A DNA stretch of 64,000 nucleotides, from positions 62,001 through 126,000 of the forward strand of contig WGLL01000011.1 of assembly GCA_016125585.1 (NCBI GenBank), given 5' to 3'. The notes under the pieces are model-generated. The model searched no databases. It was not told where the DNA came from and saw nothing but the letters and a program-made list of their open reading frames with translations. The translations under genes were made by a program, and so were the position numbers. Below are positions 23,891-31,261 of this stretch, piece by piece; positions within the stretch are counted from its first letter, which is position 1; the number at the start of each line of letters is the position of its first letter. This DNA comes from Caulobacter sp. Its GTDB lineage: Bacteria; Pseudomonadota; Alphaproteobacteria; Caulobacterales; Caulobacteraceae.

Positions 23891-24192
23891 AACTGGGCCC
23901 CTCAGAGTGAACTGGGCCGCCTGCGGTCCCAGTTGGAGAGGCGCCGCCCGCCGTCAGGGGCCGTGCCCGGGGGCCGGTCGGCGGCGGCCTATTCTTGAAA
24001 AGCGCCCGGTATCCGGCCCCTCAGAGGCCGCTCAGAAGCCTCTGAGGGGCGATGGGCGAACTGGGACCAAACTCCAGCTTCACCCGTCGCAGGCTTGTCT
24101 AAATCGCCCGGCAGTCTAGACATCGCTTCAACGCGTCGAACGGCGGCGCGCGACAAATTTTTGTTTATGAATCAATGGACGATCCCAGTTCA
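23891..24192. repeat. AACTGGG site cluster: candidate transposase-binding end of the prophage
   Basis: AACTGGG(A/C)C-type sites lie at 23891-23900 (+), 23910-23919 (+), 23925-23934 (-), 24059-24068 (+) and 24181-24190 (-), with two more at 23525-23531 and 23809-23818 (-). The last reads TGAACTGGGATC on the minus strand, beginning with the TG dinucleotide that ends Mu-family elements. I infer the terminus at 24192 and a 5-base target duplication of TGCCG (24193-24197). The AT-rich stretch at 24154-24176 just inside is also Mu-end-like. Confidence 0.6.
24016..24050. terminator. Strong hairpin near the phage end
   Basis: Arms GCCCCTCAGAGGC (24016-24028) and GCCTCTGAGGGGC (24038-24050) are perfectly complementary around a 9-base loop. 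No T-tract follows, so a classical intrinsic terminator is not certain. It lies downstream of the zinc-ribbon genes and could shield them from host transcription or be part of the transposition end. Confidence 0.5.
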
Positions 24193-24421
24193 TGCCGGGC
24201 CATCCCACACCATCCCGGCGACTCCAGGGTCAGGTGTCCCCTAACATCCGCCTGGCTGTCTCTGGGCCGACCCGTCTCGGTCATTCGGACCGGGCTGGGT
24301 CGACCATCGCCGCCCTTCCACGACAACCGCGTGAGCCGACCGGCCGCCACCCCCATCCCAACCCTTCCCCCCTCCAGGGGGAAGGGCTCTATATTTGGCC
24401 GCCTCGCTTCTGGAGACTCTC
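24193..24421. other. Host intergenic region next to the inferred phage end
   Basis: No gene is convincing here. It holds a GC-rich stretch with CCCTTCCCCCCTCCAGGGGGAAGGG near 24362-24388, a hairpin typical of host intergenic repeats, and the leader of the methyltransferase gene with GGAG eight bases before its ATG. Confidence 0.4.
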
Positions 24422-25087
24422 ATGACCCAACCCCTCTGGACCGCCGTCGATGGCTATTTCAATGACAGCCTCGGCGCCGATGACGCCGCCCTCGACCATG
24501 CCCTGGCGGCCAGTCGCGGGGCCGGTCTGCCGGCCATCGCTGTCGCGGCCAACCAGGGCAAGCTGTTGCAGATCCTGGCGCTGTCGATCGGGGCGCGGCG
24601 GATTCTCGAGGTCGGGACGCTGGGCGGCTACAGCACGATCTGGCTGGCGCGGGCCTTGCCGGCGGACGGGCGTCTGATCAGCCTGGAGATCGATCCGCAC
24701 CATGCCGAGGTGGCGCGCAAGAACCTCGCCTTCGCCGGGCTGGACGGGGTGGCGGAGGTGCGCACCGGGCGCGGCGTCGACCTGTTGCCGGTGCTGGCGG
24801 CGGAAGGCGGGCCGCCGCTGGACCTGACCTTCATCGACGCCGACAAGCCATCGAATCCGGATTATTTCACATGGGCGCTGAAGATGACCCGTCCCGGCGG
24901 GCTGATCATCGTCGACAATGTCGTGCGCGGCGGGGCGGTGATCGACCCGAACGGGGACGCCAGCGTGCAGGGCGTGCGGCGGCTGGCGGAACTGATCGCC
25001 GACGAGCCGCGGGTCCGCGCGACGGCGCTGCAGACGGTCGGCGACAAGGGCTACGACGGCCTGCTGATTGCCCGGGTTGAAACCTGA
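24422..25087 (+). CDS. O-methyltransferase, caffeoyl-CoA O-methyltransferase-like
   Basis: 221 residues from ATG 24422, with GGAG upstream. SAM-binding motif I ARRILEVGTLGGYSTIWLA near residue 60, LISLEIDPHHAEVARKNL, and LTFIDADKPSNPDYF, the Asp-rich metal-binding region, followed by GGLIIVDNVVRGG. These are typical of the Mg-dependent catechol/caffeoyl-CoA class. The substrate cannot be told from sequence. It is the first host gene beyond the prophage. Confidence 0.9.
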   Translation: MTQPLWTAVDGYFNDSLGADDAALDHALAASRGAGLPAIAVAANQGKLLQILALSIGARRILEVGTLGGYSTIWLARALPADGRLISLEIDPHHAEVARKNLAFAGLDGVAEVRTGRGVDLLPVLAAEGGPPLDLTFIDADKPSNPDYFTWALKMTRPGGLIIVDNVVRGGAVIDPNGDASVQGVRRLAELIADEPRVRATALQTVGDKGYDGLLIARVET

Positions 25088-25193
25088 TTGTCAGCTTGCG
25101 GATAAAGCGCCAAGTCTTTGACTTAAAACGGTCGTCTTGCTGCACAATCCCTCCGCTATGAGGTCGCCGGGTTGGGAATCCAGGAGAGACCGC

Positions 25194-25478
25194 ATGAGCC
25201 TGATGCTGCATCCCGACCTGCCGATCGACGCCGCCGCCCCGCCGCGTGACAGCGTCTGCGCCCGGGCGCTGGTCCAGCGCGTGCGATGGGGCACCGGCCT
25301 CAGCCAGGACGCCTTCGCCCGCACCTTCGGCCTCGACAGCGAGACCCTCAGCGAGGTCGAGGCGGGGCGCACCGTGCCCGACGCGGCGTTGCTGGCCTAT
25401 CTGCGGGTCATCGAATGGTCGCCCTCTGCGGTGCTCGACGCTCTCAGCCGTTCGGACCATTCGCGCCGAGGTGATTGA
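25194..25478 (+). CDS. XRE-family helix-turn-helix protein
   Basis: 94 residues from ATG 25194 with AGGAGA upstream. The helix-turn-helix reads ALVQRVRWGTGLSQDAFARTFGLDSETLSEVEAGR, followed by DAALLAYLRVIEWSPSAVLDAL, as in HigA/NadS-type small regulators. No toxin gene is adjacent. It lies 22 bases before the ArsR gene and may be a stand-alone regulator. Confidence 0.8.
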   Translation: MSLMLHPDLPIDAAAPPRDSVCARALVQRVRWGTGLSQDAFARTFGLDSETLSEVEAGRTVPDAALLAYLRVIEWSPSAVLDALSRSDHSRRGD

Positions 25479-25503
25479 CAGGCAACCAAACGGTTGCGTA
25501 ATG
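25475..25503 (+). promoter_or_regulatory. Promoter with ArsR-type operator in the spacer
   Basis: TTGACA (25475-25480) is followed after 17 bases by GTAATG (25498-25503). The spacer is almost exactly the palindrome GCAACC-AAAC-GGTTGC (25482-25497), the CAACCAAxxGGTTG type of site often seen before ArsR/SRPBCC operons. ArsR bound there would block RNA polymerase, so autorepression is likely. Transcription would start near the second ATG (25513). Confidence 0.7.
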
Positions 25504-25842
25504 TCCGTGTCGATGGATACGGACGCTGTTTTTCGCGCGCTGGCCGATCCCAGCCGGCGAAGCCTGCTGGACAGCCTGTTCGCGAGAAACGGCCAGACGC
25601 TTCTGGAGCTCTGCGAGGGCCTGGCGATGTCCCGCCAGGCGGTCAGCAAGCACCTGGGGATTCTGGAACAGGCCAGTCTGGTCACCGCTGTGAAGCGGGG
25701 ACGGGAGAAGCTGCACTACCTCAATCCGGTGCCCATCGCGGAAATCGCCGACCGCTGGATCGGCAAGTTCGAACGTGCGCGGGTCGTCGACCTGGTGGCG
25801 TTCAAGACCCAACTCGAGCGCCCGGAAGGGGAGACAGAATGA
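25501..25842 (+). CDS. ArsR-family transcriptional repressor
   Basis: 113 residues from ATG 25501 (109 if from ATG 25513, which the promoter position favours). Winged helix with ALADPSRRSLLDSL, LLELCEGLAMSRQAVSKHLGILEQASLV and KRGREKLHYLNPVPI. No metal-binding Cys, so not an arsenic sensor; it belongs to the SRPBCC-linked group. Overlaps the next gene as ATGA. Confidence 0.9.
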   Translation: MSVSMDTDAVFRALADPSRRSLLDSLFARNGQTLLELCEGLAMSRQAVSKHLGILEQASLVTAVKRGREKLHYLNPVPIAEIADRWIGKFERARVVDLVAFKTQLERPEGETE

Positions 25843-26264
25843 GCGACCCGGCCTTTGTCTATGTGATCTACATCCGCACCACGCCGCAGAAGCTGTGGGA
25901 CGCCCTGCTGGACCCGGAGGTCCGCCCGAAGATCTGGTTCGGCCGCACCGTCCAGAGCGACTGGAAAGTCGGCTCGCGCCACGTGCTGACCGCGCCGGAC
26001 GGCAGCATCGACTTCCAGGGCGTGGTGCTGGAGAGCGATCCGCCCCGCAAGCTCAGCTACACCTTCGAGACCGCCTCGCCGACCACGACGGTTACCTATC
26101 TGCTGGAGCCGGTGGAGGACAGCGTGCGCCTGACCGTCACGCACGACGGTTTCCCGGACAACAGCGAGCAGCGCAAGGGCGTTTCGAACGGCTGGCCGGC
26201 GATCATGTCGGCGCTGAAGAGCCTGCTGGAGAACGGCGAGCCGACGCCGCAGGTGATGGGCTAG
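25839..26264 (+). CDS. SRPBCC/AHSA1-domain protein
   Basis: 141 residues. Typical AHSA1 pattern: VYVIYIRTTPQKLWDALLDPE, FGRTVQSDWKVGSRHVLTAPDG, FQGVVLESDPPRKLSYTF, and a C-terminal GWPAIMSALKSLLENG helix. It probably binds a hydrophobic ligand. Translation is coupled to the ArsR gene. Confidence 0.88.
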   Translation: MSDPAFVYVIYIRTTPQKLWDALLDPEVRPKIWFGRTVQSDWKVGSRHVLTAPDGSIDFQGVVLESDPPRKLSYTFETASPTTTVTYLLEPVEDSVRLTVTHDGFPDNSEQRKGVSNGWPAIMSALKSLLENGEPTPQVMG

Positions 26265-26268
26265 GGAG

Positions 26269-26748
26269 ATGGCGATGCCGGTTCAGGCGAAGGCCCAGAC
26301 GATGATCCGCGCGCAGGCGGCGAAGGTGTTCGAAGCCTTCGTCGACCCCGCGGCGACGACGAAGTTCTGGTTCAGTAGGTCCAGCGGGCCGCTGGCGGCC
26401 GGCGAGACAGTGCACTGGGACTGGGAGATGTATGGCGCCGGCGACGACGTTCATGTCCGCGACCTCGAACCGGACCGGTCGATTGTCTTCGACTGGGGCG
26501 GGGAGGGGACCCTTTCACGGGTGGTGATGACCTTCACGTCGCTGGACGACGGCTCGACGTTTGTGGAGGCGGTCAACAGCGGCTTCCACGGCGATGCCGA
26601 GTCGGTTGTCGCCCAGGCTCTGGACAGCAACGGCGGCTTCACCACCGTGCTCTGCGCCGCCAAGGTCTGGCTGGAGCATGGCATCAACGCCCGACTGATC
26701 GAGGACAAGTACCCGCAGGCGCTGTCGCCCGACTGGAAGGGGCGCTAA
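26269..26748 (+). CDS. SRPBCC/AHSA1-domain protein
   Basis: 159 residues, second SRPBCC protein of the operon, 4 bases after the first. KVFEAFVDPAATTKFWFS, VHWDWEMYGAGDDVHVRDLEPDRSIVFDWG and a C-terminal helix with GGFTTVLCAAKVWLEHG are typical. The two SRPBCC proteins are distant paralogues. Ligand unknown. Confidence 0.86.
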   Translation: MAMPVQAKAQTMIRAQAAKVFEAFVDPAATTKFWFSRSSGPLAAGETVHWDWEMYGAGDDVHVRDLEPDRSIVFDWGGEGTLSRVVMTFTSLDDGSTFVEAVNSGFHGDAESVVAQALDSNGGFTTVLCAAKVWLEHGINARLIEDKYPQALSPDWKGR

Positions 26749-26814
26749 CCCCCAAATCCGCTCATTCTCGACTTTCGTCGGGATGAGCGGGCGGGGGCGG
26801 CCTCTCAACGAGAA

Positions 26815-26846
26815 ATGCCGCCGGAGTTTCCTCCGACGGCATCTTT
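26815..26846. terminator. Hairpin terminator between convergent operons
   Basis: Stem ATGCCGCCGGAG (26815-26826) and CTCCGACGGCAT (26831-26842), one mismatch, loop TTTC, followed by CTTT. It lies between the SRPBCC operon and the convergent rtcB gene and could end both. Confidence 0.7.
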
Positions 26847-26910
26847 CGGCCTTCGCCTTCGCTCCGGCGGTCGGCGCCGGGATCAGCCCGCTGGACTGAC
26901 CCCTCGCGCC

Positions 26911-28122
26911 TCACCCCTTCACACAGACCACCTGCCGCAGGGTGTGGACGATGTCGACCAGGTCGGCTTGCGCCGCCATGACCGCGTCGATGTCCTTGTA
27001 GGCCATCGGCGTTTCGTCGATCACCCCGGCGTCCTTGCGGCATTCGACGGCGGCTGTCGCCTGGATGTGGTCATCCAGGGTGAACCGCCGCTTGGCCTCG
27101 GTCCGGCTCATCGACCGGCCGGCGCCGTGCGAGCAGCTGCAGAAGCTGTCCGGGTTGCCCTTCCCGCGGACGATGAAGGACTTGGCCCCCATCGAGCCGG
27201 GGATGATCCCCAGATCGCCGTCCCGCGCCCGCACCGCGCCCTTCCGGGTCAGCCAGACCTCCTCGCCGAAGTGGGTCTCCCGCTCCACGTAGTTGTGGTG
27301 GCAGTTGACCGCCGTCCGGCCCAGCTTGAAGGCCGGCAACTGGCCGCGCATGGCCAGCAGGACCCGCTGCATCATCAGCTCCCGGTTGGCCCGGGCGTAG
27401 TCCTGGGCCCAGAGCACCGCCTCGACATAGTCGTCGAACAGGGGCTCGCCTTCCATGAAGAAGGCCAGGTCGCGGTCGGGGACGTGGTAGCCCAGCACCC
27501 GCCGCGCCAGCTCTTCCCGGGCGCGCCCGATGAAGTACTGGCCGATGATGTTGCCGGTCCCCCGCGAGCCCGAGTGGAGCATGACCCAGACCCGGTCGGC
27601 TTCATCGAGGCAGATCTCGATGAAGTGGTTCCCGCCGCCCAGCGTGCCCAGCTGGCGTTGCAGCTTGGACCCGTTGATCTTCGGGTGCCGGTCGAGGATC
27701 GCGTCCAGCCGGGACGCCAGGCCGGAGTTGCGCAGGACGGTCGCCGAGCTGGTCGGCGAGGCGTCCCTGAAATCTCCGCCCGGGCCGTTGCCGACCGGGA
27801 CCTTGCGCTCGATCTCCGACCGCAGCGGCGCCAGGGTGTCGGGCAGGTCGGAGGCCGTCAGGCTGGTCTGCACCGCCATCATGCCGCAACCGATATCGAC
27901 CCCGACGGCCGCCGGGATGATCGCCCCCTTGGTGGGAATGACCGAGCCGACCGTCGCCCCACGCCCGAAATGGACGTCAGGCATCACCGCCAAGTGGCTG
28001 TGAATAAACGGCAATCCCGCCACGTTGCGCAGCTGGTTGGCCGCCGCCGGCTCCAGCGGCACGCCCTTGATCCAGGCGCGAATGGGCGAGGTCCCGCCCT
28101 CGATGAGTTCGAACCCGCTCAT
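26911..28122 (-). CDS. rtcB: RNA-splicing ligase RtcB
   Basis: 403 residues from ATG 28122 with AAGGAGA upstream. RtcB motifs: VMPDVHFGRGATVGSV, GVDIGCGMM (metal Cys), TLGGGNHFIE, MLHSGSRGTGN, GSMGAKSFIVRG and CSHGAGRSMSR with the guanylylated His. It joins 2',3'-cyclic phosphate or 3'-phosphate RNA ends to 5'-OH in RNA repair. No archease or RtcA is adjacent. Confidence 0.95.
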   Translation of the reverse strand: MSGFELIEGGTSPIRAWIKGVPLEPAAANQLRNVAGLPFIHSHLAVMPDVHFGRGATVGSVIPTKGAIIPAAVGVDIGCGMMAVQTSLTASDLPDTLAPLRSEIERKVPVGNGPGGDFRDASPTSSATVLRNSGLASRLDAILDRHPKINGSKLQRQLGTLGGGNHFIEICLDEADRVWVMLHSGSRGTGNIIGQYFIGRAREELARRVLGYHVPDRDLAFFMEGEPLFDDYVEAVLWAQDYARANRELMMQRVLLAMRGQLPAFKLGRTAVNCHHNYVERETHFGEEVWLTRKGAVRARDGDLGIIPGSMGAKSFIVRGKGNPDSFCSCSHGAGRSMSRTEAKRRFTLDDHIQATAAVECRKDAGVIDETPMAYKDIDAVMAAQADLVDIVHTLRQVVCVKG

Positions 28123-28191
28123 GGGGTTCTCCTTTTCTGTCCAATCCACCCCAACCGGCGCGGCGGTCCAGAAACACTCCTCCAGAAACGA

Positions 28192-28224
28192 GGAACCCCT
28201 CCAGGCCGGGCCGGGAGGGGTTCC
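28192..28224. terminator. Perfect 11-bp hairpin between a short ORF and rtcB
   Basis: Arms GGAACCCCTCC (28192-28202) and GGAGGGGTTCC (28214-28224) are perfectly complementary with an 11-base loop. No clear T-tract. It separates the 32-codon frame upstream from rtcB on the minus strand and may be a terminator or an RNA element. Confidence 0.55.
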
Positions 28225-28253
28225 TTACGTACACACTCAAGGTTTGATCACCT

Positions 28254-28352
28254 TCAGTCCGCGAACCCGTCCCATGCGCAGATACCCTCCACGCGCGGCT
28301 GATCGCCGGGCTGGGGCAGTGCGCAATTGATGGTCAGGGCTTTGCGGGCCAC
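28254..28352 (-). CDS. Candidate microprotein (32 aa)
   Basis: GTG 28352 is preceded by CAGGAGAG with good spacing and opens a 32-codon frame (MARKALTINCALPQPGDQ, ending GICAWDGFAD). It is followed by the hairpin at 28192-28224. It is too short for standard gene finders; two Cys and no membrane helix. Support is the ribosome site and the hairpin behind it. Confidence 0.4.
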   Translation of the reverse strand: MARKALTINCALPQPGDQPRVEGICAWDGFAD

Positions 28353-28491
28353 GGGGGTCTCTCCTGTGAGGGCGGGGCCGATAACACGGGATTCTGTTTC
28401 GCGCCAAGCGGCAATTTCGCGGCGGCCTGCATCCGGCGGCGGCGCCGGCCCGTAGCTTGAGGGTCAGGTCGGGGCGAGAGGGACTGAGGAT

Positions 28492-29067
28492 ATGAAGCGT
28501 AATCTGCTGATTTCACTGACGATCGGCCTGACCTTGATGGGCGGCGCGGCGGGCGCACGGCCGGTGCCGGCCTCGGCCGAGGCGACGCTGCAATCGGGAA
28601 AGCCCTGGGTCACGGTCGCCGCCTCGGGCGAGGCGACGGCCATTCTGGGGGCCATCGACATCGCGGCGACGCCGAGGGCGGTCTGGGCGGTGCTGGTCGA
28701 CTGCGGTCAGGCGCGGCGGATCATCAGCAACCTCAAGCTCTGCCGCGTGGTGGACAAGGGACCGGGGTGGGATGTGCGCGAGCAGGTCACCGCCGGCAAC
28801 ATGTTCGTCCCCGACATCCGCAACGTCTTTCGCGCGGAATATCAACCCTATAGCCGGATAACCTTCCACCGCACGGGAGGCGATCTGAAGGTCATGCGGG
28901 GCGAATGGCGGTTGGAGGCGCTGGATGGCGGCCGGCGCACGCGGGTGATCTACGAGAACCGGGTCGACGCCGAGGTCAATCTGCCGGCCGGCATGGTTCG
29001 CGCCGGAATCAAGGCCGACTGCGGCAAGGTGCTGGTCAACCTGCGCCGGGTGGTGGTTGAGGGCTAG
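28492..29067 (+). CDS. Secreted SRPBCC-fold protein
   Basis: 191 residues. Signal peptide MKRNLLISLTIGLTLMGGAAGA, then a START/polyketide-cyclase-like fold: ILGAIDIAATPRAVWAVLVDC, RRIISNLKLCRVV, GWDVREQV, GEWRLEALDGGRRTRVIYENRVD. Likely periplasmic lipid- or small-ligand-binding. It converges on the tyrosine biosynthesis operon. Confidence 0.75.
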   Translation: MKRNLLISLTIGLTLMGGAAGARPVPASAEATLQSGKPWVTVAASGEATAILGAIDIAATPRAVWAVLVDCGQARRIISNLKLCRVVDKGPGWDVREQVTAGNMFVPDIRNVFRAEYQPYSRITFHRTGGDLKVMRGEWRLEALDGGRRTRVIYENRVDAEVNLPAGMVRAGIKADCGKVLVNLRRVVVEG

Positions 29068-29109
29068 TCCTCCCAAATCGCTGAAAGCAAAGAGTTATCG
29101 TCGCTGCGC

Positions 29110-30048
29110 CTAGTGCTTTCCGCGATCGCGGCCGAAGTTGGGTTCGGCGCTTTCCTGGCCCAGGGCAATGACGCCGCGGCGGATCTCGCGGGTGCGGGTG
29201 AACAGCTCGTGGAGCTTGTCGGCCTCGCCCCAGCGGATGGCGCGGGAGAGGGCCTGCAAATCCTCGGTAAAACGACCCAAGATTTCCAGTACGGCCTCCC
29301 GATTGGCCACGAAAATGTCCCGCCACATGGTCGGGTCGGAAGCAGCTATCCGGGTAAAATCCCGGAAGCCCCCCGCGGAGTATTTCATCACCTCGGCCTG
29401 GGTCACCTCCTCAAGGTCGGCGGCGGTGCCGACGATGTTGTAGGCGATGAGGTGGGGCAGGTGGCTGGTGACGGCCAGGACCAGGTCGTGATGCCGCTCG
29501 TCCATCTGCTCGACCTGGGCGCCGAGGGCGCGCCAGAAGCGCGACAGCCGGGCGACGGCCTGGGCATAGGCGTCGTCGGTGCGCGAGGCCAGCGGGGTGA
29601 GAATGGTCCAGCGGTCCTGGAACAGCTCGGCGAAGCCGGCGTCGGGGCCGGACTGTTCGGTGCCGGCGATCGGGTGGCCGGGAATGATATGGACGCCGGC
29701 GGGCGCGGCGGCCTGCATGGCCTCGGAGACCGAGCCCTTGACCGAGCCGACGTCGGAGATGACGGCGCCGGGCCTCAGGTGCGGGGCGATGGCCGCCATC
29801 ACCTCGCCCATGGCCAGAACCGGGGTGGCGAAGATCACCAGATCGGCCTCGGCCACCGCCGCGGCGAGGTCGGACTCCGCGGCGTCGGCGATGCCGAGGG
29901 CCTGGACGCGGTCGAGCACCGTCTGGCTGGCGTCGGCGACGGTGATGTGGCCGGCGGCGCCGTATTCGCGGGCGGCGCGGACCACCGAGGAGCCGATCAG
30001 GCCGCAGCCGATGACGGTCAGGCGCTCAAAGACGGGCAGGGCGGTCAT
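29110..30048 (-). CDS. tyrC: Prephenate/cyclohexadienyl dehydrogenase
   Basis: 312 residues from ATG 30048. NAD-binding start LTVIGCGLIGSSVVRAARE, then ADLVIFATPVLAM, ISDVGSVKGSV, HIIPGHPIAGTEQSGPDAG, and VTSHLPHLIAYNIVG with the catalytic His region. It oxidatively decarboxylates prephenate or arogenate in tyrosine synthesis. Start overlaps the hisC stop as ATGA, so the two are coupled. The TyrA/TyrC choice is not settled by sequence alone. Confidence 0.9.
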   Translation of the reverse strand: MTALPVFERLTVIGCGLIGSSVVRAAREYGAAGHITVADASQTVLDRVQALGIADAAESDLAAAVAEADLVIFATPVLAMGEVMAAIAPHLRPGAVISDVGSVKGSVSEAMQAAAPAGVHIIPGHPIAGTEQSGPDAGFAELFQDRWTILTPLASRTDDAYAQAVARLSRFWRALGAQVEQMDERHHDLVLAVTSHLPHLIAYNIVGTAADLEEVTQAEVMKYSAGGFRDFTRIAASDPTMWRDIFVANREAVLEILGRFTEDLQALSRAIRWGEADKLHELFTRTREIRRGVIALGQESAEPNFGRDRGKH

Positions 30049-31160
30049 CGGCTCATGAACTCCGCCAGGCCGTCGACGACGGCGCGGTTGTGCTGCTCGA
30101 GGCCGATGGTGATGCGCAGGTGGTCGGGCAGGCCATAGTTGCCGACGCCGCGGGTCAGGAGCCCCCTGGCGGCCAGGAAGGCCTCGGCCTCGACGGCGGT
30201 CCTGCCGGCGGTGGAAGGAAAGCCGACCAGCACGAAGTTGGCGGCGGATGGGACCACATCCAGGCCCAGGCCGCTGATCTGCTGGGTCAGCCAGGGCCGC
30301 CACTGCTCGACCAGGGCGACCGAGCGGGCGGCGAAGTCGTCGTCCTGCAGCGAGGCGACGGCGGCCAGCTGGGCGGGGATGTTGATGTTGAACGGCAGGC
30401 GGATGCGGTCGACGGCGGCGGCCATCTCGGCGGGCATGTAGCTCCAGCCGACGCGCAGGGCGGCGAGGCCGTGAATCTTGGAGAAGGTGCGGGTGACGAC
30501 GATGTTGTCGGCGTGGCGCGCCATGGCCAGGCCGTCCTCATAGGACGGGTCGGTGTTGAACTCGGCATAGGCGCCGTCGAGCACCAGCACGACGCTGGGC
30601 GGCAGGCCCTCATGCAGCCGGCGCACCTCGTCGGCGCTGATCCAGGTGCCGGTGGGATTGGCCGGGTTGGCGAGGAAGATCAGGCGGGTGCGCGCGTCGA
30701 CCGCCTCGAGCAGGGCGTCGACATCGATGGTGAAGTTCTTCTCGGCAACGTAGCGGACCTCGCCCTGGCAGGCGCGGGCGCCGATGGCGTAGGCGGCAAA
30801 GCCGTGCGCGCCCTGGATCATGTTGTCGCCGGGCTCGAGGAAGGTCTGGTTCAGCAGCTGGAAGATCTCGTCCGAGCCGCATCCGAACAGCAGGCGCTCG
30901 GGCTCGAGATTGTATTTCTGGGCAATGGCGGCGCGCAGGATGTCGGCGCGGCCGGCGGGGTAGAGGTTCAGCTGGCTTGCAGCCTCGGCGTAGGCGGAGC
31001 GGGCCTTGTCGGAGCTGCCGAGGATGTTCTCGTTGGCCGACAGCTTGACCGGATCAACCACCCCCTCGGCGGCGGCCTTGCCGGGCTTGTAGGGGGCGAT
31101 GTCGAGGATGCCGGCCTTGGGAACGGGGCGGGGCGCGGCGAAACGGTCGGTGGCGGTCAT
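30045..31160 (-). CDS. hisC: Histidinol-phosphate/aromatic aminotransferase
   Basis: 371 residues from ATG 31160. PLP aminotransferase class I/II with KLSANENILGSS, FGCGSDEIFQLL, FLANPANPTGTW, VLDGAYAEF and the PLP Lys in TRTFSKIHGLAALRVG. In this operon, between a chorismate mutase-like gene and tyrC, it may act on prephenate or hydroxyphenylpyruvate rather than, or besides, histidinol phosphate. Confidence 0.9.
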   Translation of the reverse strand: MTATDRFAAPRPVPKAGILDIAPYKPGKAAAEGVVDPVKLSANENILGSSDKARSAYAEAASQLNLYPAGRADILRAAIAQKYNLEPERLLFGCGSDEIFQLLNQTFLEPGDNMIQGAHGFAAYAIGARACQGEVRYVAEKNFTIDVDALLEAVDARTRLIFLANPANPTGTWISADEVRRLHEGLPPSVVLVLDGAYAEFNTDPSYEDGLAMARHADNIVVTRTFSKIHGLAALRVGWSYMPAEMAAAVDRIRLPFNINIPAQLAAVASLQDDDFAARSVALVEQWRPWLTQQISGLGLDVVPSAANFVLVGFPSTAGRTAVEAEAFLAARGLLTRGVGNYGLPDHLRITIGLEQHNRAVVDGLAEFMSR

Positions 31161-31261
31161 CTGGGGTCCCTTGAGCCGCTTCCCGGCGGAAGGGCTCCAA
31201 ATCAAGCAGGCAGGACGCGGCGGGCGATATCGCACCCGGCGTCCCGTTCAACGAGGCCTGC

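Larger units (their letters stand above)
1..24192 (-). mobile_element. Mu-like transposable prophage (partial, repressor-proximal part)
   Basis: Gene content and order follow phage Mu from the repressor end to the first capsid genes: S24 repressor and Ner-like protein, DDE transposase A and ATPase B, GemA, Mor/C activator, lysis genes, gp27/gp28/gp29-like terminase and portal, F-like head protein and I-like protease. The element runs off the left edge, so tail genes and the far terminus are not visible. The right limit is inferred from a cluster of AACTGGG sites whose last copy reads TGAACTGGGATC on the minus strand, giving a 5'-TG terminus at 24192. All phage genes except the four rightmost are on the minus strand with mostly overlapping stop and start codons. 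It looks intact within the window. Confidence 0.93.

Noticed and set aside
24016-24050. Hairpin considered as a CRISPR or attachment repeat
   Set aside because: It is a single inverted repeat without repeated units or spacers.
25194-25842. XRE and ArsR genes considered as a toxin-antitoxin pair
   Set aside because: Both are regulators, and the downstream genes are SRPBCC proteins, not toxins.
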